Shown: piece by piece, positions 1-6,390 of the stretch
Layout: each line of letters opens with the position of its first letter
Numbering within the stretch: position 1 is the first letter of the stretch
Source: Oscillospiraceae bacterium
Lineage (GTDB): Bacteria; Bacillota; Clostridia; Oscillospirales; Ruminococcaceae
DNA length: 8,643 nt
Direction of reading: 5' to 3'
Assembly: GCA_900765125.1 (NCBI GenBank)
Contig: CAAFQL010000071.1
Span: 1 to 8,643 of the forward strand
Notes under the pieces: model-generated
What the model saw: the letters and a program-made list of their open reading frames with translations, nothing else
Databases searched by the model: none
Told to the model about the DNA's origin: nothing
Program-made: the position numbers and the translations under genes

Positions 1-1
1 C

Positions 2-1450
2 GATGAAGATGTTGCTGCCTTTGGTACGTATATTTTAAATAAAGGCTATCGTGGCGCTCATATTGCTATTATAGGAAATAATTCATATGAATGGCTCACA
101 GCATTTATGGCTATTGTAAACAGTGGAAACGTTGCAGTTCCTATAGATAAGAATTTATCTGCTGAAAAGGTAGCTGCACTCATAAGTCAAAGCGACTGTA
201 CAGCTTGCATTGTCTCTAAAAAGGGTGCACGTCTTATATCTGATATTACGTCTTACAGTACAGAGAATTTTTCTGAATATATTGCCACCGGTAAAAAGCT
301 TTTAGAAAACGGAAAATGTGAATTTTGGGATTTAGAGATAGACCGTGAAAGACTTGCTGCTATCTTCTTCACGTCCGGAACTACCGGTGACAGCAAGGGC
401 GTTATGCTCACTCACAAGAATATGGCTTCTGATATAAACGCTGCCTGCAAGAATTTTGTTCTTAACGGAAACACTCTTTCTGTATTACCTTTCCATCATA
501 CATTTGGACTTATTACAGCTATTCTTATGGTTTATAATTATGGCTATGCAACACATATCAACAGTTCATTAAAAAACTTACAGGCCGAGCTTCGTGAAGT
601 AAAACCTCAAACACTTTTTGTAGTTCCTCTCTTTGTTCAGACTTTTTATAAGAACATTCTATCAACTGCAAAAAAACAGGGTAAGGAAAAACTAATATCA
701 CGTGCATCTAAAATCAGCAACACTCTTTTAAATATAGGGATTGATATAAGAAGTACACTTTTCCAATCCGTATTATCAGCATTCGGTGGAAATCTTGAAT
801 ATATAATTTGCGGCGGTGCTGCGCTTGACCCTAAATATGTAAAGGCTTTGCGTTCATTTGGTATTCACGTTCTTAATGGCTATGGAATTACAGAATGTTC
901 TCCAGTTGTTTCTGTAAACAGAAATTTATACTGGAGAGACGGAAGCGTTGGCCAGATACTGGATGGTGTAAGCGTTAAGATCTCAGATGACGGCGAGATA
1001 CTTGTAAAAGGAGACAACGTTATGATGGGTTATTACAATGATAAATCTGCTACAGATGCTGCTCTGTCTAACTACTGGTATTCCACAGGTGATCTTGGAT
1101 ATGTTGATGAGGACGGTTTTCTCTTTATCACAGGCAGAAAGAAAAACCTTATTATTCTTAGCAATGGTGAAAATGTTTCTCCAGAGGAAATAGAAGAACA
1201 GATTATGCGTAACGATGCTGTATGCGAATGCATTGTGTATGATAACAACGGTTCCCTTGCCGTGCAGATTTTCCCGAATGAAGAGTTTTATGGAAATCAG
1301 GCATATTTTGAAAATCTCATTGCAAATTATAACAATCATCAGCCACAATATATGCATATTAAGCGTGTACTGCTGAAAGATGAAGAATTTGAAAAAAATT
1401 CCACTAAAAAGATCCTTAGATTCAAGATCACAGATTCCAACAGAGTTTAA
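2..1450 (+). CDS. AMP-forming acyl-CoA synthetase (long-chain fatty acid CoA ligase-like), 5' end missing
   Basis: The reading frame is open from base 2, so the ATG at 107 is internal; 482 residues are visible and the N-terminus (perhaps 50-80 residues) lies outside. It belongs to the ANL adenylating superfamily, which activates a carboxylate with ATP and usually transfers it to CoA. Visible motifs in order: the ATP-binding P-loop FFTSGTTGDSKGV (bases 365-403), GGAALDP (around 812-832), NGYGITE (875-895), YSTGDLGYVDEDGF (1079-1120) with the ribose-binding Asp, the hinge GRKKN (1133-1147), and a C-terminal NSTKKILR (about 1397-1420) whose second Lys (1409-1411) fits the catalytic lysine. The opening (AIIGNNSYEW) and the C-terminus resemble long-chain acyl-CoA ligases, but the substrate cannot be read from sequence. 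It ends at its own terminator and has a different role from the trp genes, so it is probably a separate transcription unit. Confidence 0.9.
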   Translation, partial: DEDVAAFGTYILNKGYRGAHIAIIGNNSYEWLTAFMAIVNSGNVAVPIDKNLSAEKVAALISQSDCTACIVSKKGARLISDITSYSTENFSEYIATGKKLLENGKCEFWDLEIDRERLAAIFFTSGTTGDSKGVMLTHKNMASDINAACKNFVLNGNTLSVLPFHHTFGLITAILMVYNYGYATHINSSLKNLQAELREVKPQTLFVVPLFVQTFYKNILSTAKKQGKEKLISRASKISNTLLNIGIDIRSTLFQSVLSAFGGNLEYIICGGAALDPKYVKALRSFGIHVLNGYGITECSPVVSVNRNLYWRDGSVGQILDGVSVKISDDGEILVKGDNVMMGYYNDKSATDAALSNYWYSTGDLGYVDEDGFLFITGRKKNLIILSNGENVSPEEIEEQIMRNDAVCECIVYDNNGSLAVQIFPNEEFYGNQAYFENLIANYNNHQPQYMHIKRVLLKDEEFEKNSTKKILRFKITDSNRV

Positions 1451-1462
1451 ATTTTTTTCATT

Positions 1463-1510
1463 TCAGACCTGCTTTGTTTTTACTGAAACTATGGCAGGTC
1501 TGATTTTTTT
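1463..1510 (+). terminator. Intrinsic terminator of the acyl-CoA synthetase gene
   Basis: A perfect 10-bp stem, TCAGACCTGC (1463-1472) with GCAGGTCTGA (1494-1503), encloses a 21-base loop and is followed by seven T (1504-1510). It starts 12 bases after the stop codon of the upstream gene and lies before the trp promoter, so it insulates the trp operon from upstream transcription. The long loop may make it less than fully efficient. Confidence 0.88.
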
Positions 1511-1537
1511 AACAAATTAAAAATTTCTTAAAAGCTA

Positions 1538-1566
1538 TTGACAAATAGAATTTAATATAATATAAT
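1538..1566 (+). promoter_or_regulatory. Sigma-A-type promoter of the trp operon
   Basis: A consensus -35 box TTGACA (1538-1543) and a consensus -10 box TATAAT (1561-1566) are separated by exactly 17 bases. The transcript should begin near 1571-1575, a few bases before T-box stem I. The upstream stretch 1511-1537 is rich in A and T tracts and could act as an UP element. A second TATAAT at 1556-1561 overlaps the first but would leave only a 12-base spacer. Such a strong promoter fits an operon whose control lies in transcription termination rather than initiation. No repressor operator is evident. Confidence 0.9.
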
Positions 1567-1662
1567 ATTAGAAAGATAAACCGTTGAGGCGGAGATAAAG
1601 GTAGTTATGCTTCCACAGAGAGTCCGGGCAGCTGAGAGCCGGATGAAACACAGATTATCAAA

Positions 1663-1665
1663 TGG
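1663..1665 (+). promoter_or_regulatory. T-box specifier codon UGG (Trp)
   Basis: UGG lies on the 3' side of the internal loop of stem I, directly followed by a purine and the basal strand (ACCGCTGAGG, 1666-1675). This is where the specifier sits in T-box leaders, and UGG would pair with the CCA anticodon of tRNA-Trp. Shifting the frame by one base gives AUG or GGA (Met or Gly), but the downstream trp genes and the discriminator match support Trp. Confidence 0.88.
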
Positions 1666-1786
1666 ACCGCTGAGGGCACAGTCAAATGTACATAAATTTG
1701 TACAGAGTATTCTGTGACGTAAGGCACACGTTAGTTGTCAGGGATATGATGGTATCCTGCAAAGTGCACGGCAAAGTTCGTGAATC

Positions 1787-1823
1787 AAGGTGGCACCACG
1801 GATAAAATTAGTTATTCGTCCTT
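1787..1823 (+). promoter_or_regulatory. T-box antiterminator element
   Basis: AAGG (1787-1790) pairs with CCTT (1820-1823). The seven-base bulge TGGCACC (1791-1797) is left free to bind the tRNA acceptor end through TGGC. The second helix is ACGGATAA (1798-1805) with TTATTCGT (1812-1819), capped by a six-base loop. This is the canonical two-helix antiterminator with a seven-base bulge. Bases 1820-1823 are also the foot of the terminator stem, so the two folds exclude each other. Confidence 0.93.
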
Positions 1824-1861
1824 GGCAGAGTGATATTTTCTGTCGAGGTTTTTTATTTTTT
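1820..1861 (+). terminator. T-box leader terminator (regulated)
   Basis: CCTTGGCAGA (1820-1829) pairs with TCTGTCGAGG (1839-1848) as a 10-bp stem with two G-U pairs and a nine-base loop, followed by six T, an A and six more T (1849-1861). It competes with the antiterminator for 1820-1823. With charged tRNA-Trp it should form and stop transcription before trpE. Its 3' arm has a second possible partner downstream, described in the findings. Confidence 0.92.
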
Positions 1862-1863
1862 AT

Positions 1864-1900
1864 AAAAGCTTCTCGTACAGAAAACGAGAAGCTTTTTGTT
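1864..1900 (+). terminator. Second, perfect hairpin terminator between the T-box and trpE
   Basis: AAAAGCTTCTCGT (1864-1876) and ACGAGAAGCTTTT (1884-1896) form an uninterrupted 13-bp stem with a seven-base loop (ACAGAAA). The T tract runs 1893-1897, then G and TT. It has the shape of an efficient intrinsic terminator but lies downstream of the T-box terminator and 9 bases before the trpE ribosome site. Any polymerase that passes the T-box must also pass this hairpin, so either it is regulated as well or it attenuates the operon constantly. It could instead stabilise or punctuate the mRNA 5' region, but the T-rich 3' side favours termination. Confidence 0.8.
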
Positions 1901-1919
1901 ATATTTATGGAGGTATATT

Positions 1920-3386
1920 ATGAACTACTTACCTACGCTTAATAAGGTATTGGAAATCAAAAGCACTAAAAAGTACGATATTCTTCCAGTCAGCTGCGAA
2001 ATTCTGTCTGATATATGCACGCCTGTAGAGGCACTTCGTATAATGAAAAATATCAGTACACACTGCTATATCCTTGAATCTGCAACTGCAAACGAAAAAT
2101 GGGGAAGATACACATTTTTAGGATTTGACCCTAAGCTTGAGATTACCTGTAGAGGCAATGAGATGAAAGTTGGAAGCCTTACTATTGAAACAGATGACCC
2201 AAATCGTCAAATACGTCAGATAATGTCAGAATACAAGAGTCCAAAATTTGATTATCTTCCATCATTTACAGGCGGTTTGGTGGGATATTTCTCCTATGAT
2301 TTTCTTGGATACAGCGAGCCTACTGTACGTAATAACGCAGAAGATACAGAAAATTTCAAGGACATTGACCTGATGCTTTTTGATAAGGTTATCGCTTTTG
2401 ATAACGTAAGACAAAAGATAATCCTCATTGCAAATATACGTCTTGATGATGCTGAAACTGAATATAACAGAGCAGTCCGTGACCTTGAAAGCATTGCAAG
2501 TCTGCTCCGTACAGGTTACAAAAAGGCTGAAACAGGAGGACACCTTACAGGCGAGGTCACTCCACTTTTTAATAAAGAACAGTTCTGCTCAATGGTAGAA
2601 AAAGCAAAACATCATATTAAAGAAGGCGATATTTTCCAAATAGTTTTATCTAATCGCTTATCTGCTCCATTTGAAGGAAGTCTGCTTGACACCTACCGTA
2701 CACTCAGAACCATAAATCCATCACCGTATATGTTCTATTTTTCAGGAACGGATGTTGAGGTAGCAGGAGCATCTCCTGAAACTCTTGTAAAGCTCCAGGA
2801 CGGAGTTCTCCACACATTCCCACTTGCCGGTACACGTCCCAGAGGCAAAACGGAAGCTGAGGATAAAGCTTTGGAAGCCGATCTTCTTGACGATAAAAAA
2901 GAACTTGCTGAACATAATATGCTTGTTGATCTCGGCAGAAACGACCTTGGTAAAATAAGTAAATTCGGTACAGTGGAAGTGGAGAAGCTGCACAGCATAG
3001 AGCGTTACTCCCATGTAATGCATATCGGTTCAACAGTTCGTGGTGAGATAGATCCTAAATTTGACGGACTTGATGCTGTAAGTGCAGTTCTTCCTGCCGG
3101 AACACTTTCAGGTGCTCCAAAAATCAGAGCTTGCCAGCTTATCGGCGAACTTGAAAATAATAAAAGAGGAATCTATGGCGGTGCAGTTGGCTACATTGAT
3201 TTCACAGGAAATCTTGATGTATGCATTGCCATCAGACTGGCATACAAAAAAAATGGAAAGGTATTTGTTCGCAGCGGCGCAGGAATCGTAGCAGATTCAG
3301 TTCCTGAAAAGGAATATCAGGAATGCATAAACAAAGCAGCTGCTGTTATAAACGCCCTTAAATCTGCAAACGAGGTGAACTTATGA
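1920..3386 (+). CDS. trpE: Anthranilate synthase component I (aminase subunit)
   Basis: TrpE makes anthranilate from chorismate using ammonia delivered by TrpG, the committed step of tryptophan synthesis. The ATG at 1920 (488 residues) has a GGAGG site at 1909-1913 with a six-base gap; a TTG at 1896 in frame lies before that site and inside the upstream hairpin, so it is rejected. The N-terminal half holds ILES (51-54), matching the LLES tryptophan feedback motif, and GGLVGYFSYD (118-127). The chorismate-binding half holds DIFQIVLSNR (237-246), NPSPYMFYF (266-274), GASPETL (283-289), GTRPRG (304-309), EHNMLVDLGRNDLG (331-344), SHV with the likely catalytic His365, PAGTLSGAPK (392-401), GGAVGY (420-425) and the RSGAGIVADS...EYQEC end, with Glu331 and Glu468 as probable Mg ligands. 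Length is normal for TrpE. PabB is unlikely given ILES and the operon. Its stop overlaps the trpG start by 4 bases. Confidence 0.97.
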   Translation: MNYLPTLNKVLEIKSTKKYDILPVSCEILSDICTPVEALRIMKNISTHCYILESATANEKWGRYTFLGFDPKLEITCRGNEMKVGSLTIETDDPNRQIRQIMSEYKSPKFDYLPSFTGGLVGYFSYDFLGYSEPTVRNNAEDTENFKDIDLMLFDKVIAFDNVRQKIILIANIRLDDAETEYNRAVRDLESIASLLRTGYKKAETGGHLTGEVTPLFNKEQFCSMVEKAKHHIKEGDIFQIVLSNRLSAPFEGSLLDTYRTLRTINPSPYMFYFSGTDVEVAGASPETLVKLQDGVLHTFPLAGTRPRGKTEAEDKALEADLLDDKKELAEHNMLVDLGRNDLGKISKFGTVEVEKLHSIERYSHVMHIGSTVRGEIDPKFDGLDAVSAVLPAGTLSGAPKIRACQLIGELENNKRGIYGGAVGYIDFTGNLDVCIAIRLAYKKNGKVFVRSGAGIVADSVPEKEYQECINKAAAVINALKSANEVNL

Positions 3387-3949
3387 TTTTATTGATCGAC
3401 AATTACGATAGTTTTTCATATAACCTTTATCAGCTTATCGGTGAGATTTGTCCTGATATATTGGTTTCACGAAATGATGAAATGACAGTAGAAGAAATCC
3501 GCAATCTTGCACCCGAAAAAATAATACTTTCACCGGGTCCTGGCAGACCTGAGGACGCAGGCATAATTATAGAAGCAGCTAAAACCGTTTCAAAGGAGAT
3601 ACCGACCCTTGGCGTGTGCCTTGGACATCAGGCTATATGCAGTGCCTATGGTGCTACTGTCACTTACGCAAAAGAACTTATGCATGGAAAACAGTCTATG
3701 GTAAAATTTGACACAAGCTGTGCACTATTCAAGGAGATTCCTGAAAATGCACTTGTTGCAAGGTATCACTCTCTTGCCGCAGATAAAAATACTATTCCAG
3801 ATTGCCTTAAAGTTACCGCTATAACAGATGACGGTGAAATAATGGCAGTAGCTCATAAGGAATATCCTATTTTTGGTGTACAGTTTCATCCGGAATCCAT
3901 TATGACTCCTGACGGCAAACATATGCTCAGAAACTTTATTAACTTATAA
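3383..3949 (+). CDS. trpG: Anthranilate synthase component II (glutamine amidotransferase)
   Basis: TrpG hydrolyses glutamine and passes ammonia to TrpE. At 188 residues it is a stand-alone class I amidotransferase, not fused to TrpD as in enterobacteria. Visible motifs: LIDNYDSFSYNL (4-15), the oxyanion loop LSPGPGRPEDAG (49-60), the nucleophile elbow GVCLGHQA with Cys79, HGKQS (101-105), RYHSL (127-131), and FGVQFHPES with catalytic His169 and Glu171. The start ATG overlaps the trpE stop as ATGA, with GAGGTG (3372-3377) as ribosome site, so the two subunits are probably coupled to give equal amounts. In some Firmicutes such a subunit also serves PabB; whether this one does cannot be seen here. 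Confidence 0.96.
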   Translation: MILLIDNYDSFSYNLYQLIGEICPDILVSRNDEMTVEEIRNLAPEKIILSPGPGRPEDAGIIIEAAKTVSKEIPTLGVCLGHQAICSAYGATVTYAKELMHGKQSMVKFDTSCALFKEIPENALVARYHSLAADKNTIPDCLKVTAITDDGEIMAVAHKEYPIFGVQFHPESIMTPDGKHMLRNFINL

Positions 3950-3962
3950 GGAGAATTCAGTT

Positions 3963-4979
3963 ATGATTAAAGAAGCAATTGTAAAAATAGTAAACAAAGA
4001 AGATCTTAGCTTTGACGAGGCATATCAGGTAATGTCTGAGATCATGCACAATGAAACAAGTCCCACTCAGAACGCTGCATTCTTAGCTGCACTGTCTACA
4101 AAGAGTACCAAATCTGAAACTGTAGCAGAAATCAGAGGTTGTGCTCAGGCAATGCGTGACGCAAGTCTAAAAGTGGAAAATGACCTTGATCTTTTAGAAA
4201 TAGTCGGAACAGGCGGCGATGGTTCAAACAGCTTTAATATTTCAACTACTACTGCGATCGTATGTGCAGCGGCAGGACTTAAAGTTGCAAAACACGGTAA
4301 TCGTGCAGCTTCATCTGCCTGCGGTACGGCTGATTGCCTTGAAGCTCTTAGTGTAAATATAAACCTTGAACCTGAAAAATGTCTGGAACTTTTAAATGAA
4401 GTTGGTTTTTGCTTCTTCTTTGCTCAGAAATATCACACATCAATGAAGTATGTTGGTGCTATACGAAAGGAGCTTGGTTTCAGAACCGTATTCAACATCT
4501 TAGGCCCTCTGACAAACCCTGCAAGTCCAAAACGTCAGCTTTTAGGAGTATACGATTGCTCATTGGTGGAACCACTTGCACAAGTACTCATGCAGCTCGG
4601 TGTTAAAAGGGGCATGGTAGTTTATGGTCAGGATAAACTTGATGAAATCTCTCTCTGTGCTCCAACTACAATTGCTGAGTTCAAAGACGGCTGGTTTAAA
4701 TGCGGAGAAATAAAACCGGAGGACTTCGGCTTTGAAAGATGTAAAAAGTCAGACCTGTTAGGCGGAACGCCTCAAGAAAATGCAGCCATAACACGATCTA
4801 TTCTTAACGGAGAAAAAGGACACAGAAGAAATGCAGTTCTTCTCAATGCCGGTGCAGCTCTTTATATAAGCGAAAAAGCGGACTCTATAGAAGAAGGCAT
4901 AAATCTTGCAGCAGAAGTAATTGATTCGGGCAGGGCAACTGCTACTCTCGAAAAACTCATCGAGCTTTCAAACAAATAA
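3963..4979 (+). CDS. trpD: Anthranilate phosphoribosyltransferase
   Basis: TrpD joins anthranilate to PRPP, giving phosphoribosyl-anthranilate and pyrophosphate. The 338 residues are typical for the stand-alone enzyme. The PRPP loop GTGGDGSNSFN lies at 82-92, followed by KHGNRAASSACG (110-121), FFFAQKYHTSMKYV (151-164), the anthranilate and hinge region RTVFNILGPLTNPA (174-187) and the Asp-Glu pair (227-228) expected to bind Mg. The ribosome site AAGGAG (3948-3953) overlaps the trpG stop codon, leaving a 13-base intergenic gap. This placement suggests ribosomes finishing trpG restart on trpD. A pyrimidine-nucleoside phosphorylase, a structural relative, is excluded by the TrpD-specific GTGGD and GNRAASS motifs. 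Confidence 0.97.
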   Translation: MIKEAIVKIVNKEDLSFDEAYQVMSEIMHNETSPTQNAAFLAALSTKSTKSETVAEIRGCAQAMRDASLKVENDLDLLEIVGTGGDGSNSFNISTTTAIVCAAAGLKVAKHGNRAASSACGTADCLEALSVNINLEPEKCLELLNEVGFCFFFAQKYHTSMKYVGAIRKELGFRTVFNILGPLTNPASPKRQLLGVYDCSLVEPLAQVLMQLGVKRGMVVYGQDKLDEISLCAPTTIAEFKDGWFKCGEIKPEDFGFERCKKSDLLGGTPQENAAITRSILNGEKGHRRNAVLLNAGAALYISEKADSIEEGINLAAEVIDSGRATATLEKLIELSNK

Positions 4980-4996
4980 GGAGTATTATAAAAAAT

Positions 4997-5779
4997 ATGA
5001 CTATACTTGACGAACTCGCTCAGGCTGCAAGAGAGCGTACAGAATCAGCCAAATCAAAAGTATCTTTAGATAAGATAAAAGAAAAAGCACTTTCCATGCC
5101 TAAAGGAACATTTGAATTTGAAAAATCTCTTAAAAATGACGGTATATCATTTATCTGTGAATGCAAAAAGGCTTCTCCGTCAAAGGGAATTATAGCTGAA
5201 GACTTTCACTACCTCAACATTGCAAAGGAATATGAAGCAGCTGGTGCTGACTGCATATCTGTTCTTACAGAGCCGACAAGATTCCTTGGAAGTGATGAAT
5301 ACCTGCGTGAGATAGCAGCAGCAGTAAGTATTCCCTGTATCCGCAAGGACTTTACTGTAGATGAGTATATGATCTACGAAGCAAAAATTCTCGGCGCAAA
5401 AGCTGTACTTCTCATCTGCTCTATTCTCTCAGAAGAAAAAATTGCAGAGTATATCAAAATCTGCGATACCCTTGGAATCTCTGCACTTGTTGAAGCTCAT
5501 AATGAGTTGGAAATAAAGTCTGCTATAAATGCAGGTGCCAGAATAATAGGTGTTAATAACCGAAATCTCCAGGATTTCTCAGTTGATACGAATAATAGCA
5601 GACGTATGAGAGAACTTGTTCCGAAGGACATCATCTTTGTGTCTGAAAGCGGTATAAAGGACGCTGGTGACATTGCAGCACTTCGAGAAACCAGAACGGA
5701 CGCTGTTCTTATTGGTGAAACACTTATGCGTGCAGAAGATAAAAAACAGAAACTCGCAGAGCTTCGGGGTGAAATATGA
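4997..5779 (+). CDS. trpC: Indole-3-glycerol phosphate synthase
   Basis: TrpC closes the indole ring of carboxyphenylamino-deoxyribulose phosphate with loss of CO2 and water. It is a 260-residue TIM barrel, a stand-alone enzyme unlike the TrpC-TrpF fusion of E. coli. Key regions: FICECKKASPSKG (52-64) with Glu55 and Lys57, CIRKDF (114-119) with the general acid Lys117, LVEAHN (164-169) with Glu166, GVNNRNLQDF (185-194) with Asn188, and VSESGI (215-220) with Glu217 and Ser218 near the phosphate site. All catalytic positions are kept. The only evident ribosome site, AAGGAG at 4978-4983, sits on the trpD stop and is 13 bases from the ATG. That is longer than for the neighbours and may lower translation slightly. 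The start is otherwise clear from the family N-terminus (MTILDEL). Confidence 0.97.
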   Translation: MTILDELAQAARERTESAKSKVSLDKIKEKALSMPKGTFEFEKSLKNDGISFICECKKASPSKGIIAEDFHYLNIAKEYEAAGADCISVLTEPTRFLGSDEYLREIAAAVSIPCIRKDFTVDEYMIYEAKILGAKAVLLICSILSEEKIAEYIKICDTLGISALVEAHNELEIKSAINAGARIIGVNNRNLQDFSVDTNNSRRMRELVPKDIIFVSESGIKDAGDIAALRETRTDAVLIGETLMRAEDKKQKLAELRGEI

Positions 5780-6390
5780 CTAAGATAAAGCTTTGCGGTC
5801 TGCGCAGAATGGAAGACGTAAACTTCGTAAATGAGCTTATGCCTGATTATATAGGATTCATATTTGCTAAGAAAAAATGGCGATATATAACACCAGAAAA
5901 AGCAAAAGAATTACGCAGTGCGCTAAAAAGTGAAATAACTCCTGTAGGTGTTTTTATAGATGAAGAAATAGACATCGTTCTATCACTGCTTAGCAATAAT
6001 ATCATAGATGCCGTTCAGCTTCACGGCAGAGAAGATGATGATTATATTGCCAAACTTAGGGAACATTCTGACTGTACTATTATAAAAGCATTTAAAATAA
6101 GAACGCCTAAAGATATTACTATGGCAAATAAAAGTACGGCGGATATCGTTTTACTTGATTCAGGAGAAGGCTCAGGTGAAACATTTGATCATTCACTTAT
6201 AAAAGGTATAAACAGACCATATTTCCTTGCAGGCGGACTTGATTCACAGAATGTTTGCTTTGCAATAGAAAAACTTCATCCATTTGGAGTTGATGCAAGC
6301 TCATCGCTTGAAACAAATGGCTTTAAAGATAAAGAGAAAATGACGGCATTCACGAAAGCTGTCAGAAAGGCGGATAAAAACAATGAGTAA
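5776..6390 (+). CDS. trpF: Phosphoribosylanthranilate isomerase
   Basis: TrpF carries out the Amadori rearrangement of phosphoribosyl-anthranilate to the TrpC substrate; its position directly after trpC is common. It is a 204-residue TIM barrel. Motifs: KLCGLRRMEDV (5-15) with the general base Cys7, YIGFIFAKKKWRYI (25-38) where Arg37 fits the conserved substrate-binding Arg, PVGVFIDE (56-63), VQLHGRED (80-87), LLDSGEGSGETFD (126-138) with general acid Asp128, FLAGGL (150-155) and the phosphate-binding GVDASSSLE (171-179), a variant of the usual GVDVSSGVE. Catalytic residues are intact. It starts within the trpC stop (ATGA, 4-base overlap), with GGGGTG (5766-5771) as ribosome site, and ends 8 bases inside trpB. 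Confidence 0.95.
   Translation: MTKIKLCGLRRMEDVNFVNELMPDYIGFIFAKKKWRYITPEKAKELRSALKSEITPVGVFIDEEIDIVLSLLSNNIIDAVQLHGREDDDYIAKLREHSDCTIIKAFKIRTPKDITMANKSTADIVLLDSGEGSGETFDHSLIKGINRPYFLAGGLDSQNVCFAIEKLHPFGVDASSSLETNGFKDKEKMTAFTKAVRKADKNNE

Larger units (their letters stand above)
1571..1861 (+). promoter_or_regulatory. T-box riboswitch leader, tRNA-Trp specific
   Basis: This untranslated leader binds tRNA-Trp and permits transcription of the trp genes when the tRNA is uncharged. Stem I spans about 1584-1675: the basal strand GCGG (1589-1592) pairs with CCGC (1667-1670), AGAGAG lies at 1617-1622, and the distal hairpin TCCGG/CCGGA (1623-1627/1639-1643) carries a GCTG-type loop (1631-1634). The specifier triplet is UGG at 1663-1665. 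Stem II is visible as CACAG/CTGTG (1677-1681/1712-1716) enclosing a TGTACA hairpin (1687-1704). Stem III is CAGGGATA/TATCCTG (1739-1746/1753-1759). The T-box AAGGTGGCACCACGG lies at 1787-1801, followed by the competing terminator. The UGGC bulge pairs with an NCCA end whose discriminator is G, as in bacterial tRNA-Trp, so two independent recognition points agree on Trp. T-box control of trp operons is established in Firmicutes. Confidence 0.96.

Noticed and set aside
107..109. ATG as the start of the acyl-CoA synthetase gene
   Set aside because: The frame stays open and reads family-like sequence back to base 2, so this Met is internal and the gene is cut by the window edge.
1556..1561. First TATAAT copy as the -10 box
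   Set aside because: It is only 12 bases from the TTGACA, whereas the overlapping copy at 1561-1566 gives the ideal 17-base spacer.
1607..1717. Small open frame of 36 codons inside the leader (ATG after an AAAGG string)
   Set aside because: It lies wholly within conserved T-box stem I and stem II sequence; the RNA structure explains the bases, and translating it would break the fold. It also shows no run of Trp codons as a leader peptide would.
1896..1898. TTG as an earlier start for trpE
   Set aside because: It lies in the 3' side of the second hairpin and before the ribosome site at 1909-1913, which serves the ATG at 1920.
1907..1942. Possible 11-codon leader peptide overlapping the trpE start
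   Set aside because: It has no ribosome site, no Trp codon, and its ATG overlaps the trpE ribosome site.
2704..3033. Antisense open frames over trpE, and similar ones over the acyl-CoA synthetase and trpA genes
   Set aside because: They lie opposite strongly conserved coding sequence, match no family I recognise and lack ribosome sites; they are by-products of codon use in the real genes.
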